Source: Cryptomeria japonica
Lineage: Eukaryota > Streptophyta > Pinopsida > Cupressales > Cupressaceae
Assembly (NCBI RefSeq): GCF_030272615.1
Contig: NC_081415.1
Coordinates: forward strand, 373,095,009-373,159,008
DNA: 64,000 nucleotides
Direction of reading: 5' to 3'
Both the position numbers and the translations under genes were made by a program. How positions within the stretch are numbered: the stretch's first letter is position 1; each line of letters begins with the position of its first letter. This document shows, piece by piece, positions 36,061 through 47,500 of this stretch. The notes beneath the pieces were generated by a model. It was not told the DNA's origin, made no database searches, and saw only the letters and a list, made by a program, of their open reading frames with translations.

Positions 36061-37268
36061 GAAGCCTTAATTCTAATGCTTCATCTAATGGGGATAGTAG
36101 ATGTAGGACTAATAGTGGCAAACTCATGAACTAGAGGGAAAATTTGAATTTGAAATTTGAATTTGAGTTTTGAATTTGGGGGACAAAGTTTACAAAATTG
36201 AATAATGCACAAATGATGATTATACAATTTGAAATTTGTTGAAAGAAGAAATGACACGATTTCCAAAATAAGAATGAAAATAAATTAAAATTTTAAAATT
36301 AGGGCCAATGGGATACCACTTAACTTTAAAATTGATAAAATTAGTATTTTAAAAATCAGGGCAGATTACAATTAACCTCTTAAATTTAATTTTTTTTCTT
36401 GAAAGTTGTGATGTTGAATTTGTGAAGTATTTTTGTTTTTAGAGAGATCAAATTTTGAAAAAATCAGCAAATTTTCTAGATTTAAGCAATTAAATATAGT
36501 GATAACAGTCTCTTGAAATTTAGGGGAAAATGCTAGGGACCGTGTTGAAGGTGAACACGGTTTGCCCAACTTTTTCAGAAATTTTCAAGGATGAAAGCTA
36601 TGATGATTTTATACCTAACCTCAAAAAATTGGTTGATTTTATGAAGCGTAGATATGCGAAATTAAGGTTTGAATGTGAAAATAGGACCCTATTAGGGTTT
36701 TGAAAAAGATAAGAAATTGAATTGCAAATTTGAAAAAGGTCAAGCCTAATGGATAAGGCCACCTTGGATAATGTTTTGAAAACTGAAATTGGTTGAAATT
36801 GATTGAGTTTTACACAAAATCCAAGTGAATTTGAAAATTAGGGTCTTAGGACCTAACCACTGAATTTTTAAATTTTGAATTTTGGAAAAGGGAGGGAAAT
36901 TGAAAAATTTGAATTTTAGGCAAGAAGACAAAACTGAAAATAGTTCTAAATCTGAAAATTAAATGTGAATCCAATGTTTTCACAAATTCAATTTGATTTT
37001 TGAAAATTAGGGTTTTGACCATTAACCACTTAATTTTGCAAAATTGATTTGCAAGTTGAACAAGACAAATAAGAAATTGAATTTAATGCAATTTTTAGAT
37101 CTAAAACAAGAGATAGCAATTTTTGCAAAACACAAGCTCAATTCCAATTTTAACAACTAGGCTTTTGAATGAGTTAACAACTAATTTTTTCAAGAAAATT
37201 AAACTTGTAAATGAAAAATATGCAATAATGTGAAATGTCAAGCATGTAAGACGTCAGGTTCACCAAAA
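36061..37268 (-). other. Element C leader with probable primer-binding site
   Basis: About 1.2 kb between the 5' LTR and gag. Next to the LTR the minus strand reads TTTTGGTGAACCTGACGTC. It begins with TGG as a tRNA-complementary site must, but I cannot name the tRNA. The leader contains four diverged copies of a phrase like 'attaggg...ccacttaattttaaaattg' near 36294, 36352, 36834 and 37002. Confidence 0.55.
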
Positions 37269-38175
37269 TGTAATGGTGAAAAAGGGGCGATGATGAGATC
37301 AAATGGAAAGCTTTACCCTCCTCAAGAAAGGAGTGCAAGTTTCACAAAGGATCCTCTTCAACCTCTTTCACACATTACATTTAAAAGAGGGGGGTTGAAT
37401 TCACTAGATCCATATCAATGGAGAGAGATTGAATGCTAAGTGAATTGGCAATAAATTTGGAAAGTAAAAGTAACCCCTCTTTTAGAATGGATAGGACGAA
37501 TTAAGTGACACAAAGAAATTATTATAACTTGAGATAGAAATGCGGGATGAAGCTATGCACCTGAAATTAGCAGTAAATTGCCAAGATGAAGCTCCCTTGT
37601 AAATTTGAGCAAAAGTTGTTGGGACCGTGTTGAAAGCGTACTCGGTCCTCCGAAAAATCCGCACACCAAAAAGGGTTTTTCTGTCTCTAAAAATGAATCT
37701 TAAACCTACAAATACAGTTGTACACCTGCAACTTACACACAAAAAAGAGAGGAAATGTTGTTGGGATTGGGGTTTTGCCTTTAGGTCAAACCCCAGTTTT
37801 GTAATTAACCAAATGATGAAAAGTACTTGGAAGTAAATGAAAGTAAATGACTGAAGTAGAATTAACCTCAAGAGAGGATGCAATTGAAATGTTGATAGAG
37901 TTGTTTAAAAGGATATATAGAATTGAATTCTTTGAGTGTTGATAGGGATCTCCTCTTCAATGGTTGAATCCTTGACTTGAATGCAACACCTAGCCTTGAA
38001 AGGAGACTTGAGATGCTCAATGCTTGAAAGGAATGCTTGATTGATGATAATGCTTGTTCACCTTACTTTCACTTATTGATCGCATTGACTTATGCAAATG
38101 AGAGGGGAAAAGACATCTTATATACTTGCCAATTACAGTTATTTGACTGATTTTCCATCTTAGGCCGACATAGAA

Positions 38176-39377
38176 TGTTGGCCATTTGGTGGAATTGATT
38201 ATGTGTTGCATTGATTTTTTGTCATTGATGTCAACACTAGCTGTTTGGATGCTTTACCAACACCCTTCTGGTCTCAGTAGGATGAGTGGTTTTTGGTTAA
38301 CTTAGATCCGACATGATCTAGTTAACTCCAATATAATCTGGTGATGGAATTTTCTTGTTCATAATGCCTATACTCATATTTGGGCAATTGGTTTTGATCT
38401 TGTGACTGGATGCTATCCTGCTTACATAGAAGACTGGTTTCTGGTTCAGGCGATGGTTTCACCGATAGATCTTTTGGTGGAGATCTTTGATGCATTGCAC
38501 AATTGGTGTTGGTGCAGCTTTTGATGGAGTTTAAGGATTCTATTGGTAATCTTGTTCGAGACTTGGCATTTGGAGATCATTGCTGAAGCGTGTGGACCTA
38601 TACTTGGTCCCGCTTGATATAGGTTATGGACCGACGTTAATGTAATGTGTGGACACAAGAATTATTGTTGTATTTCTAGGATGTCTTATGTGTTGGATAT
38701 TATTTATTTTGGTCTAAAGCCGACATGGTTTGTAATAATGTAATTGGTTTATTGTCTGATAGCTGACCTCATTGTTTATGGTCAAGGGTTTGTATAAATA
38801 AGATGTAATATCTAATTGTAGATCATCATGGTTATTGTAAGAGGTCATGGTCAAGGAATGTAGTTTGCAAATATTGTAATATCACTCAGATAGAGGATTT
38901 GGTTGATCAATAGAGATCAAATTGGGTTTGTAAGAGGATTTGGTCCTCTGGTATTGAGCTTAACCAGAACTATACTCAGGCATAGGAGATACTATCTTTT
39001 GCAGTTCAAAACTTCTCTGGATTGTAGTCTGGATTTGTATGTAGTCAGTGAGACTCCTTTTGTGAAGAGTAGTGTGCTCTAGGTTGTTGGCCTTCCTGCA
39101 AGTGTAGGCCCCTTCATTGTAAAATCACATACTTCTTGCAAAAGTATTATTTGACTGTGGGTAGGCTTCCCACTATGGTTTTTCCCTTTACTGGGGTTTC
39201 CACGTACAAATCTTGGTGTTATGTGGATGGCTTTTATTATGTGATTATTGTTTATGCTTAATTAGATTAACTGTTATTCCAATATTATTGTTTTGAATTG
39301 ATAATACTTTCGGTAATCTGTGACAACTGATTCACCCCCCCCCTCAGTTGTCTTCCAATTATCTGAACTGTCTAGCA
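38176..39377 (+). mobile_element. Solo copia-type LTR inserted in element C
   Basis: 1202 bp, TGTTGGCC at the start and TCTAGCA at the end. A perfect 5-bp target duplication, tagaa, lies at 38171-38175 and 39378-39382. It contains a TATA box (TATAAATA, 38793-38800). Its 3' part ('ctctaggttgttggccttcc', 'gggtttccacgtacaaatct', 'cttggtgttatg') is typical of plant Ty1/copia LTRs, and a poly-C hairpin lies at 39322-39352. No internal coding region, so the element was reduced to one LTR by recombination. Confidence 0.9.
39322..39352 (+). other. Hairpin with poly-C loop in copia-type LTR
   Basis: GACAACTGA (39322-39330) and TCAGTTGTC (39344-39352) are perfect inverted arms around a ttca-plus-nine-C loop. 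The counterpart at 42701-42732 has arms one base pair shorter, with the change matched on both sides. Confidence 0.75.
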
Positions 39378-39655
39378 TAGAAAACCTTTTCCTGCTTCTC
39401 ATTGAAAAGCCCGATGTAGGACTTAAGTGGAGGGGGGCCCAAAATAGGGCAAGGACAAGGGCGCCATGCCCCTGTCCTATCCTAATCTAAGACATGAAGT
39501 GCAGGAGGAAAGTGCAGGATACAAGGAAATGTATGTTTTGGGAGGTGCGAGTATGTCTCAGGTCTCCAATCAGGTTTATGGATTCATTTCGCCAATGTGA
39601 AGACCCAAATGCGGTAAAAAATTGCAAGGTCACAATTTTATGACGTCACAGTTTC

Positions 39656-41042
39656 TTTTTGTTCTTCCTTTGTATTACTCTGAACCATGTTTTAAATTAC
39701 ATGCTATGTTTCATTGAATATTTCTCCTCCCAATTCTTCACCTTCTTTGGTATACTTATTCACCTCTTCTTCTAATAACTCTTCTAAATGAGACATTTCA
39801 TATTCCTGCTCTTGTTCTTCACTAAAAGAAGAGGATTGAGGCAGTTCCTTAGGAGAGTATTTCCGAGGAGGTTTTTCCTTTAAATTTCTTTTTCAATCTA
39901 TGACTAGTTCTTGTAGGCTTCTCTCCTACAGAAGGTCTCTTCATTTCTTCCCTTTTTTGGCTAGATGAACCATCTTTTGTTGTAGGATCTTCCATTTTCT
40001 GAGTTTTTGTAGAGGTTTTAAGTTCCTTTCCTTTCTACTTTTTAGGAGATTTTTCCTTTTTCTTCTTCTGAATCCTAGTTCCCTGAACTGATTTTTTGTT
40101 CTTCTTACTCTTGGATGAGGGTTTCTACGCTTTAGTAATTTTCTAAGTAACTTTTGAAGTGGCATCTTCATCCTTACTAGAATAATTTTCATTATGAATT
40201 TCAGTATGTCTAGAGGATGAAGCTCCTGCAACTTTTCCAAATCTGGGAATTTACCTTAGTGGACGGGCTCCACTTATGGCTAGAAAATCCATCCACTCCA
40301 TCCTAGGGTTGATTTCTACTAGGGCTTGCTCAACCAATAGATAAATTATGCAATGGTGGGACACAGAGTGAAGGTTTCCTTTTTGTACATGGGCTGCCAT
40401 GTGCTTAAGATTATTATAAAGGAAATTCAGAATATTCATCTATCTACCATGCCTTAAATGACATAACAATTTGAAATGAACAGAGTGCAATTGAGATTGT
40501 CTTCCCTCACAATTAATGTACTTAATAATATAGGTTACCCTATGAGCCCAGAGAGGTGGAAGAGACAACATGTTAGTTCCTTGCTTAGTGACCTCCAAGG
40601 GAGGGTCACCATGCTTTGCAAATTATGCTCTAGAAAACCTGACATCTTTACTTTCTAAAAATGGTTCACCATCCCTAGACACACCAAAAAATTGAGCAAT
40701 ACGCTCCTTTGTAACAAGAATCCTCAATCCCTTCACCATAGCCATATCATTCTTCAAATATTGTGCAAATTCAAGGGCTGCATCATCGTCATAAGTGTGT
40801 AATTTTAGGAAATAGTCTAACCACCCACATCCTTTATACAAAGGTTCACAATCTTGATCATTTAATATCAAATTGTGGTCTATAGGCTCTCTTTTAATAG
40901 GAGAACCTCCCATTACTGTAGTTGTTATCATCTTCAAGAAAATCTCTTCTGTGTAACCCAAAATATGAAGCTTTCTGCTTTCAAATGGCAAGAGCAAACA
41001 GTGTGTACTAGACAAGCTTTCAAACAACATAGGTTTTTGCAC
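39656..41042 (-). pseudogene. Element D post-pol ORF, proximal part
   Basis: Begins near 41042 and reads 139 codons to 40623 (with YFLKLHTYDDDAALEFAQYL and RILVTKERIAQFFGV). After a stop it continues with LWAHRVTYIIKYINCEGRQ. A further stop is followed by NILNFLYNNLKHMAAHVQKG, HSVSHHCIIYLLVEQAL, and finally a Lys/Glu/Ser-rich tail down to element C. The middle part resembles the 'putative plant transposon protein' domain found in extra ORFs of Athila/Tat-type elements. It is in the place of env, but no signal peptide or membrane helix is visible. The role is unknown. Confidence 0.6.
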
Positions 41043-41537
41043 AGATTCGTCTTAAAAGAAAAACTTTAAAATTTTGCTAAATTAGGAATAAACTAGACTT
41101 TAACAATGGTGAGTAATAACTAACCCATTCCTTTGACCCGAGTTAAAATTCTTTTTCAATTTTGTACAAACCTCATAATGGCAATATCTTATCTCAAAAT
41201 CTATTCCCCCCAACTGAAGGTAGACGCAGTGTCTGCACATGCATAAGGGTAGGAAATAGGAAAGCAATCATAATTTTTTAAAATTGAATGAAATGACTAA
41301 AAATGTGAACAAAAATATTTAATCATGAGAGTGAAAATATACTTGTGTACATTGTAATGTGATTGTGGCACGTTGTAATGGTTGTTGGCATGTGTGATGG
41401 AAGAGAAAATTATTTTTGAAATGTTTGAAGAATAATTATGGTATCAGAAGTGAAATTAAAGATAAGAAAATGGAATGATATGGAGATGAAGTGGAATGAA
41501 ACAGAGAAAGAAACTCCAGGTAGACATGGAGTTTTTA

Positions 41538-41864
41538 TTATGATTTGTGAAAATTGGCATTAAGTAGATGGTGGACCTGGAGGATCATCTTTAGTGGCTG
41601 CAATAAGAGTTGAAAGTGGTTGAAATTGTTTAGGAAACTCCTCCTCGGTGCTTGGTTTGTGATATAGGTGGAGTCTATGGCCATTGACAAGAAGCTTGAA
41701 CCTTGCATTGTCAATAGTTGCCAGCTTGAATGTGCCATTATCAAACACTTGTTCAATTTCATAAGGACCTAGCCACCATGTTTGTATTTCCCTAGATTAT
41801 CCTTCAACCTAGAATCATACAATAATGCCCAATCCCCAACATGAAAAGTTATAGATTTGGTATA
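41538..41864 (-). pseudogene. Element D integrase C-terminal module
   Basis: Minus-strand reading gives ITFHVGDWALLYDSRL, then after a stop GPYEIEQVFDNGTFKLATID and LLVNGHRLHLYHKPSTEEEF. This is the GPY/F module of a gypsy integrase. The solo LTR at 41865 separates it from the rest of the integrase. Confidence 0.75.
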
Positions 41865-42757
41865 TGTTGGCATTCTACACTTAGATGAGAATAGTTGATG
41901 TTTTTATTGATGGCAACCAACTGGTAATATGGTTCACAACATACATCGGAAACTAACATCATCTACCAGCACTGGCAGGCACAACAAGATTATTCTCACT
42001 GGCACCCAGTCTACACCAACAGAAGATATTACCGGCACCCCAACCGACATGGAAATTATATTGTTTTGTATTGTAATTATATTGTATAGCTGGCATGATG
42101 TATTGTAAAGACTCATATATGTATGAGATCTTATAGGTCATTTTGCAAGTGACATAGGTATGTGAAAAGTGTGTTAGGTATGAGAAATATATATAGGTGA
42201 TTAATGCAAGTGGATTATGAGAGAGAATATCTATATATGCATTTTGATGTAATAATTATGATGAGTGAATAAGAGCAGAGTAGAGTGAAGAAAGGTTTAT
42301 GGCAGAGGTATTTGACAGAGCTTAAACCGGTACTGAATCAAGTATTGTAGATGTTATTTTGAGCAGTACATTGTCATTGGATTTAATCATCCAATTTTTT
42401 AGTCAGTGTGACTCCTTTTTGTGATTGAGCAATGAGCTCTAGGCTGTTGGCCTTCCTGCATGTGCAGGCCCCTATTGTATCAGTAATATTTATTCATATT
42501 GACTAGTGAGTAAATATTGTGGGTCACAAATCCCACCAAGGTTTTTCCCCTACTGGGTTTCCTTGCCAAAATATCTTGTGTTATGGTGTGCATTGATGTT
42601 GTCTCTCTTATTTCTCTTTATTGCTTTATTTCTTGTTTACCGATACATTAATTTGGGTTATAAAGTTGCAAACAAGTTTAAATATTTTATTTATTGGTTA
42701 GACACTGATTCACCCCCCCCCCTCTCAGTGTCTTTGGGATTGATCAAGTATCTAACA
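41865..42757 (+). mobile_element. Solo copia-type LTR inserted in element D integrase
   Basis: 893 bp, TGTTGGCA at the start and TCTAACA at the end. Flanks are gtata (41860-41864) and atata (42758-42762), a 5-bp target duplication with one later change. The insert splits the integrase reading frame of D between the HDKY motif on the right and the VGDWALLYDS segment on the left. It has the same 3' layout as 38176-39377, including a ten-C run in a hairpin (42701-42732). A (TA)-rich TATA-like element lies near 42188. Confidence 0.88.
42701..42732 (+). other. Hairpin with poly-C loop, second copy
   Basis: Arms GACACTGA (42701-42708) and TCAGTGTC (42725-42732) around ttca, ten C and tc. Confidence 0.75.
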
Positions 42758-42762
42758 ATATA

Positions 42763-43420
42763 TTTGTCATGCCGCTTCATGTGGTGCTGTTGGACTAAAA
42801 GTATATTCTACAATGTTGATTTTCTCAATTCATCCAACTGATTAAGATGCAATATTCTTTCTTGGTGTGCCTATGAAAATACATACCCAGTTCTACTATT
42901 GTACGCAAAGTTTTATGCTCAAATTCGATGGACACTACAACATGTTTACCATAAACTAGCTCAAAGGGTGTAAACCCTGTTATAGTTTTCTAGGATGTCT
43001 GATAGGCCTAGACCCAAAAGGTGATTTTCCCAATCTCTCTTATGTAGTGCAACTATTTTTATGAGGATGGCCTCAATTTCTTTGTTAGTCACTTTAGCTT
43101 GACCATTGGCCTGAGGATGATAGGGTGGAGACTTTTATGTCTGATATTATACTCCTCTATCATAGAAGTGATTAGGTTAGATGTGAATTGTGCATCTTGA
43201 TCTGTGACAAGTTCTCTAGGTACTCCATATCTGATAAATATATCCTCATACAGGAACTCTGCAACTTTGTTGTCTCTGGCATGTTTCGTTGCTTTGACTT
43301 CAACCCATTTGGTTAGGTAGTCGGTATAGACTAGGATGTACAATTTTCTACTAGATGGAGGATCAATTGGACCAATGAAACACACATCTTTTTTCTTGGT
43401 TAGGGACTGGAAGAATTTGG
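42763..43420 (-). pseudogene. Element D integrase core
   Basis: FIGPIDPPSSRKLYILVYTD, DYLTKWVEVKATKHARDNK, FLYEDIFIRYGVPRELVTDQ and DAQFTSNLITSMIEEYNIRH give the DDE core. Further frames give the HPQANGQAK...NKEIE helix and, down to 42763, a segment with LNQLDELRKS and HMKRHDKYI. The N-terminal zinc module is missing because of an internal deletion. Confidence 0.8.
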
Positions 43421-43429
43421 ATTACCTCA

Positions 43430-44140
43430 ATTTTAGCAGGGTCCACTTGAATTCCTTTGGCTGAAATGTAATGTCCCAAGACTACTCCTTCTTGCATCAT
43501 AAGAAATCAATTCTCACTATTGAGGGATAGATTATGATCTTGGCATCTCTGTAGCACCTTAGATAGATTATCAAGTGCTTCTTGAAATTCATCACCATAT
43601 GTGGTGAATTCATCCATATAAATCTCCATACAAATATGTGGGATGTTTTCAAAAATACTTATAACTTCTCTTTGAAATGTTGTTGGAGCATTACATAACC
43701 CAAATGGGAGGACAGAGTAAGCATATGTTCCCCAGGGACAAGTGAAATTTATTTTGTCTTGGCCCTCTGGTGCAATTTGAATCTGATTATAACCACTAAA
43801 CCCATCAAAAAATGAGAAATATTTCTTACCTACTAGAGTTGAGTACCTAATCAATGAAAGGTAATGGAAAGTGATCCTTTTTGGTAGCTTTGTTCAACTC
43901 TCTGTAATCTACACATAATCTCCATTTTCCATTCCTTTTAGGAATAGTTACCAATGGTGAGACCCATTGACTATCTGAGATGGGGTAGATGAATCCGACA
44001 TCCAATAGCTTTTGTAATTCTGTTTTGACAATTTCTCTAAGGGTTGGATTAACTCTTCTCTGAGTCTGTTTGATTGGTTTAGTGTTCTCTTGAATGTAAA
44101 TTCTATGAGTACATAGCTTAGGATCTAATCTTACCATATT
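43430..44140 (-). pseudogene. Element D reverse transcriptase, fused to integrase by deletion
   Basis: VKTELQKLLDVGFIYPISDS, WVSPLVTIPKRNGKWRLCVD and NKATKKDHFPLPFID, then FFDGFSGYNQIQIAPEGQD and LPFGLCNAPTTFQREV. The catalytic box reads YMDE (43620-43609) where YMDD is expected, so catalysis is lost. After GHYISAKGIQVDPAKIEVIQ the sequence passes within a few codons into the integrase core near 43420. The RT connection, RNase H and the integrase zinc module are deleted. Sequence style fits the Athila/Tat lineage. Confidence 0.82.
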
Positions 44141-45226
44141 AGTGTAGTCCCAAGCAAATGGAGATTTCTTTTCCTACAACAATTCTCTCAATGACTACTC
44201 CTGTTGTGTTGAGAGTTGATTGTTGATAATGAGTTTCCTTCCAGTTACCACTTCAATTTGTTTGGTCCTTTCTCTAATTGAAACTTCATTCACACTGGGT
44301 ACCTTGACTTCATGAGGTAACAAGGTGTGAAGAAATGCTGGAGTAAGCAAATCAGATGTTTGTAATAGCTATTTTAAAGAGCATTTAGAATTACCAATAG
44401 TATCTTTTGTTGGAGCTCCTTGTGTACATGTATTGTTCAACACTTGTCTCAAGAGATGATCTTTATCAAAGAGGTGGAGAAGAGGGCCTCTATCAAGCAT
44501 CATAAGTTTTATCACATATTTGGCATCTTCTTCAGATTCATCTCCCAAATCAGGCCAGATGAAGTTTTTTTATTCTTCTTGAGGTTGAGCAGGTGGAAAG
44601 AGTGTCAATTTTTTTATACTATCTCCATTTGAAATAGTCTTGTTACCATATCTACAACCAATATAAGAATCTGTAGGAGCCAACTAGGGCCTTCCCAAGA
44701 TAATTGGATATCCTCCTAAAGTAGTCTTAGGAGATAGAATCATAAAATCAATAGGGTACTCCTAAGACAAAAGAGTTACTACAATGTCTTCTATCATACC
44801 ATCTAGTTTAATTGTAGAACTATCAACTAGTTGGAGGACTGTATGAGTAGCTCTTATATGGGCCAAATTTAGATTTTGTATAATTTCCTTAGTCATTATA
44901 TTAATAGAAGCTCTTAGTTCTATGAGGGCATTTTGCATCATGACTCCATTTTACATAATTGCATCAACTGGGCTACCAGAGTCTAAGTACTTAGGCATGA
45001 TCACTTTTCCTAGCATAATGTCAGCTAGTTTACCCATGACATGAACTATTGTAGGGTCATTTTTCTTCCATCTAGGTTTCTTTAAACAAGCTTCCCTAAT
45101 AGCTTTTCTATATATAGGTATATCCTTAATGGCCTGGGAAAGAGGAATTTTCCCATAAATTTTTCCTTCATCATACTCAATTTGATGAAAATTTGGTTGA
45201 CATATTTTGTTATCAATACTAGCCAA
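44141..45226 (-). pseudogene. Element D protease region
   Basis: After 45226-44951 (linker with PRWKKNDPTIVHVMGKLADI) the retropepsin region reads NALIELRASINIMTKEIIQN and later GGYPIILGRP. The usual active-site LDLGAS or DSG is replaced by IELRAS, so the catalytic Asp is lost. The segment to 44141 is a linker to RT with several stops. Confidence 0.65.
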
Positions 45227-45479
45227 GTTCTTACATCTACACTCCTTTTTCTTCTATCTACAATGTGGACAAAAATTTAAACAACATTGCTTCTGCATCT
45301 TCTTGTTTCTATTTGGCTTGAAGAGTGTCAATTTGTATGGCCATATTGTTGATAATATCCTACTAAAAATCTTTGAGCAGATTGGTCAACTCCATTCTTG
45401 AGACCCCAAAGTTAGGTTTGCTTCCTAATGATATTTACTTGGATCCTCTTGGTTTCCTTAATGCAACTCTTGAATAATT

Positions 45480-46071
45480 TTGGCAAAGTAGCTATATTTC
45501 ACTCCATGTAGCCTGAGTAATATCACCTCCATCCATGAGGTTAAGATAATCTATACACTCTTCATTAACTCCCCTTAAGAATACCAATTTCTGTGAATCT
45601 TCACTCAACTGATTATGTTGGGATTTCTTCAAGCTAAAGAGGAACCTTCCTACATAATCTTATAGGGACTCTTCATCTTTTTGCTGCATCCTGAAAAATG
45701 TCATCTCCCCTTATATCACTACCCCTACAATAATCCTTGTATTTCCTGATGAATTTTTCTTTCATGTTGTCCCAGTTAGTGACAAAATATTCTCCTAAAG
45801 ACATGAACCAACAGAGAGAAAAATCCTTGAAGGTGGATGGAAAAAACTTGAGGTGGTGTCCATTTGTAGTGTAATCATAGCTTCAACACAGGACATCAAA
45901 TTCAAAAAGAAAGGTATATGGGTCTTCTATAACAAGGCCATGAAAGTGAGGAAGAGCATAAGGAGGGATGTTTTTCAGATTGGCATTGGCTCCTTGTGGA
46001 GGAATGGGAACCTTGAAGGTTAGATTAGGAGGTGGGGGTGGATTATCTCCACCACCACCCCTACCAGCCAT
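45480..46071 (-). pseudogene. Element D gag
   Basis: Starts MAGRGGGGDNPPPPP at 46071, followed by NLKNIPPYALPHFHGL and EDPYTFLFEFDVLC, a common opening of plant Athila/Tat gag. It continues across stops with LKFFPSTFKDFSLCWFMSLG and FVTNWDNMKEKFIRKY. Confidence 0.75.
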
Positions 46072-46425
46072 ATTGCCTTAGTAAATGACTAATTTAGTAG
46101 TTGGATTTTCTTCAGGTGGTGGTTATGGTGGAGAAATGAAGTTACCTAGGCCATTCTTATCTAGGTCTGTAAATAGTTTTACAAAATGGTCAATCTCTAG
46201 CTCAATAGTATTTTCAGGTGGATATTCATCAGAGTAATCTAGATTTGGAAAAAAGTCTCCCAAGGAGATCTCTTCTTCTTATATGCATACATATTTTGAA
46301 AGGTTAAGATCTGTATTGCATCAATAACATAAATAACCTATACTATACTAAGGATAAAATGCTACTAATATACTATTTTGATAAATGAAATCCAATTGTT
46401 CCCATAAACTCTCAGTTTGTCACCA

Positions 46426-46443
46426 TCCCTGGCAACAACGCCA
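46426..46443 (-). promoter_or_regulatory. Element D primer-binding site, tRNA-Asp type
   Basis: TGGCGTTGTTGCCAGGGA on the minus strand. It differs from the tRNA-Asp primer site of Athila-type elements (TGGCGCCGTTGCCGGGGA, from memory) by three transitions, all of the type made by cytosine deamination. It fixes the orientation and 5' end of D. Confidence 0.7.
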
Positions 46444-46453
46444 AAAATCTAGT

Positions 46454-47500
46454 TGCAAAATAATGGTTATCACACACAACTAGGTACTCAAGCTAGAGAC
46501 ACAAGTTTCCATTGAGCAGCTATTTGAATTCCATTCTTTTGACTCATTTACCTATCAATCCAAGGACATGTAACTTGAAATGGGACTGCAAAGTATATAC
46601 ACTAAGAAAATCTAGGAGCAAGTCTATCCTACTTTTAGGAAATTGAAAGTGATTAAACAACCATTTACATAAAAGGAAATTTCTTGGAATCACAACTTTA
46701 AAAATAGTATTAATTTCTGCTAACAAAATACCAATTCTTCAACTTGTACATAAATAAATATTTTGCCCCGTCATGGCTGTAGGAACAATCACAGAGTTAT
46801 AGACTACAGTTGCAAGAACAAACAATGAGAAAGCGAATGAAACATAATTAAGTAACTTGAATAATAAAGTGCGTAAAAGACAACCATACAGAATCCTCAC
46901 CAAGTGGGCCCCCTTGGATGAGTCTCCTGAGATGTTAACTACAACATGAATTAACTGATTAAGCCCAAAACCATATCAAAATGCTATATTGACTTAGAAA
47001 ATAGATACTTTCTTTATTCATAAATAAACTAGACAACATAGAATTAATCAATACAAGGTCAAGAACTAACTAACACATGAATGTGTAAAGGATTTATAAA
47101 ATTCATCCCTAACAAAAAATCCCATAACATTCACTCCACTTCCCACTATCTAGGTGGAAGCTTTATTTAAAACTCATAAAATCTAGGAAAACTAAGATAA
47201 TTATGACTCTTGTCCTTCTTTGAACATTTGTAGATTTTCCCTTTATCCTCTCTAACATCCTTCATGACAACTAACATTCTTTATTAATAGATCGGGATTA
47301 GTCTACAGACTCCTTAATGAGTAGGGACAATAGTGATCAGGTCCACAATAGATCTTTAAACTCTTCTTACCTTGTTGTCCATCCTTTGTCCACGTTACCC
47401 TGTTTCTATAAATGAGACCCTGTTCCTTCATAAAGATTGTTCCATACAGTTGCCACACAAAGGTCAGAGCAAGCATTCTATCCATACATCATGACCATTT
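46454..47500 (-). repeat. Element D 5' LTR, inner part; far end not found
   Basis: Starts 10 bases beyond the primer-binding site (plus strand tgcaaaataatgg). I cannot find the outer edge because the partner LTR lies in or beyond the assembly gap. The end given here is arbitrary. No ORF with a recognised domain. Confidence 0.35.

Larger units (their letters stand above)
30679..39650 (-). mobile_element. Element C: non-autonomous gag-protease LTR retrotransposon
   Basis: Complete element with LTRs at 30679-31894 and 37269-39650 (the latter enlarged by a solo LTR). A perfect 5-bp target duplication, gtttc, lies at 30674-30678 and 39651-39655. The 5' LTR is on the right. The internal region has a probable primer site directly next to the LTR, gag, a CCHC-like knuckle, a degenerate protease and then a proline-rich/acidic extension. 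No reverse transcriptase, RNase H or integrase is present in 31895-33606. It must have been moved by enzymes from a related element. It is inserted in the post-pol ORF of element D. Confidence 0.92.
37269..39650 (-). repeat. Element C 5' LTR, split by a solo LTR
   Basis: Two parts, 37269-38175 and 39378-39650, align with the 3' LTR at 30679-31894. The outer edge carries a TGACGTCA palindrome (39641-39648), a bZIP/CRE-type site that has mutated in the other copy. Confidence 0.9.

Noticed and set aside
39941-40240. 99-codon Lys/Arg-rich ORF
   Set aside because: It is an out-of-frame reading of the Lys/Glu/Ser-rich tail of the D post-pol ORF.
39656-41042. Envelope gene in element D
   Set aside because: Position fits, but the readable parts lack a signal peptide, membrane helix or glycoprotein features, and the sequence resembles a plant transposon ORF domain.
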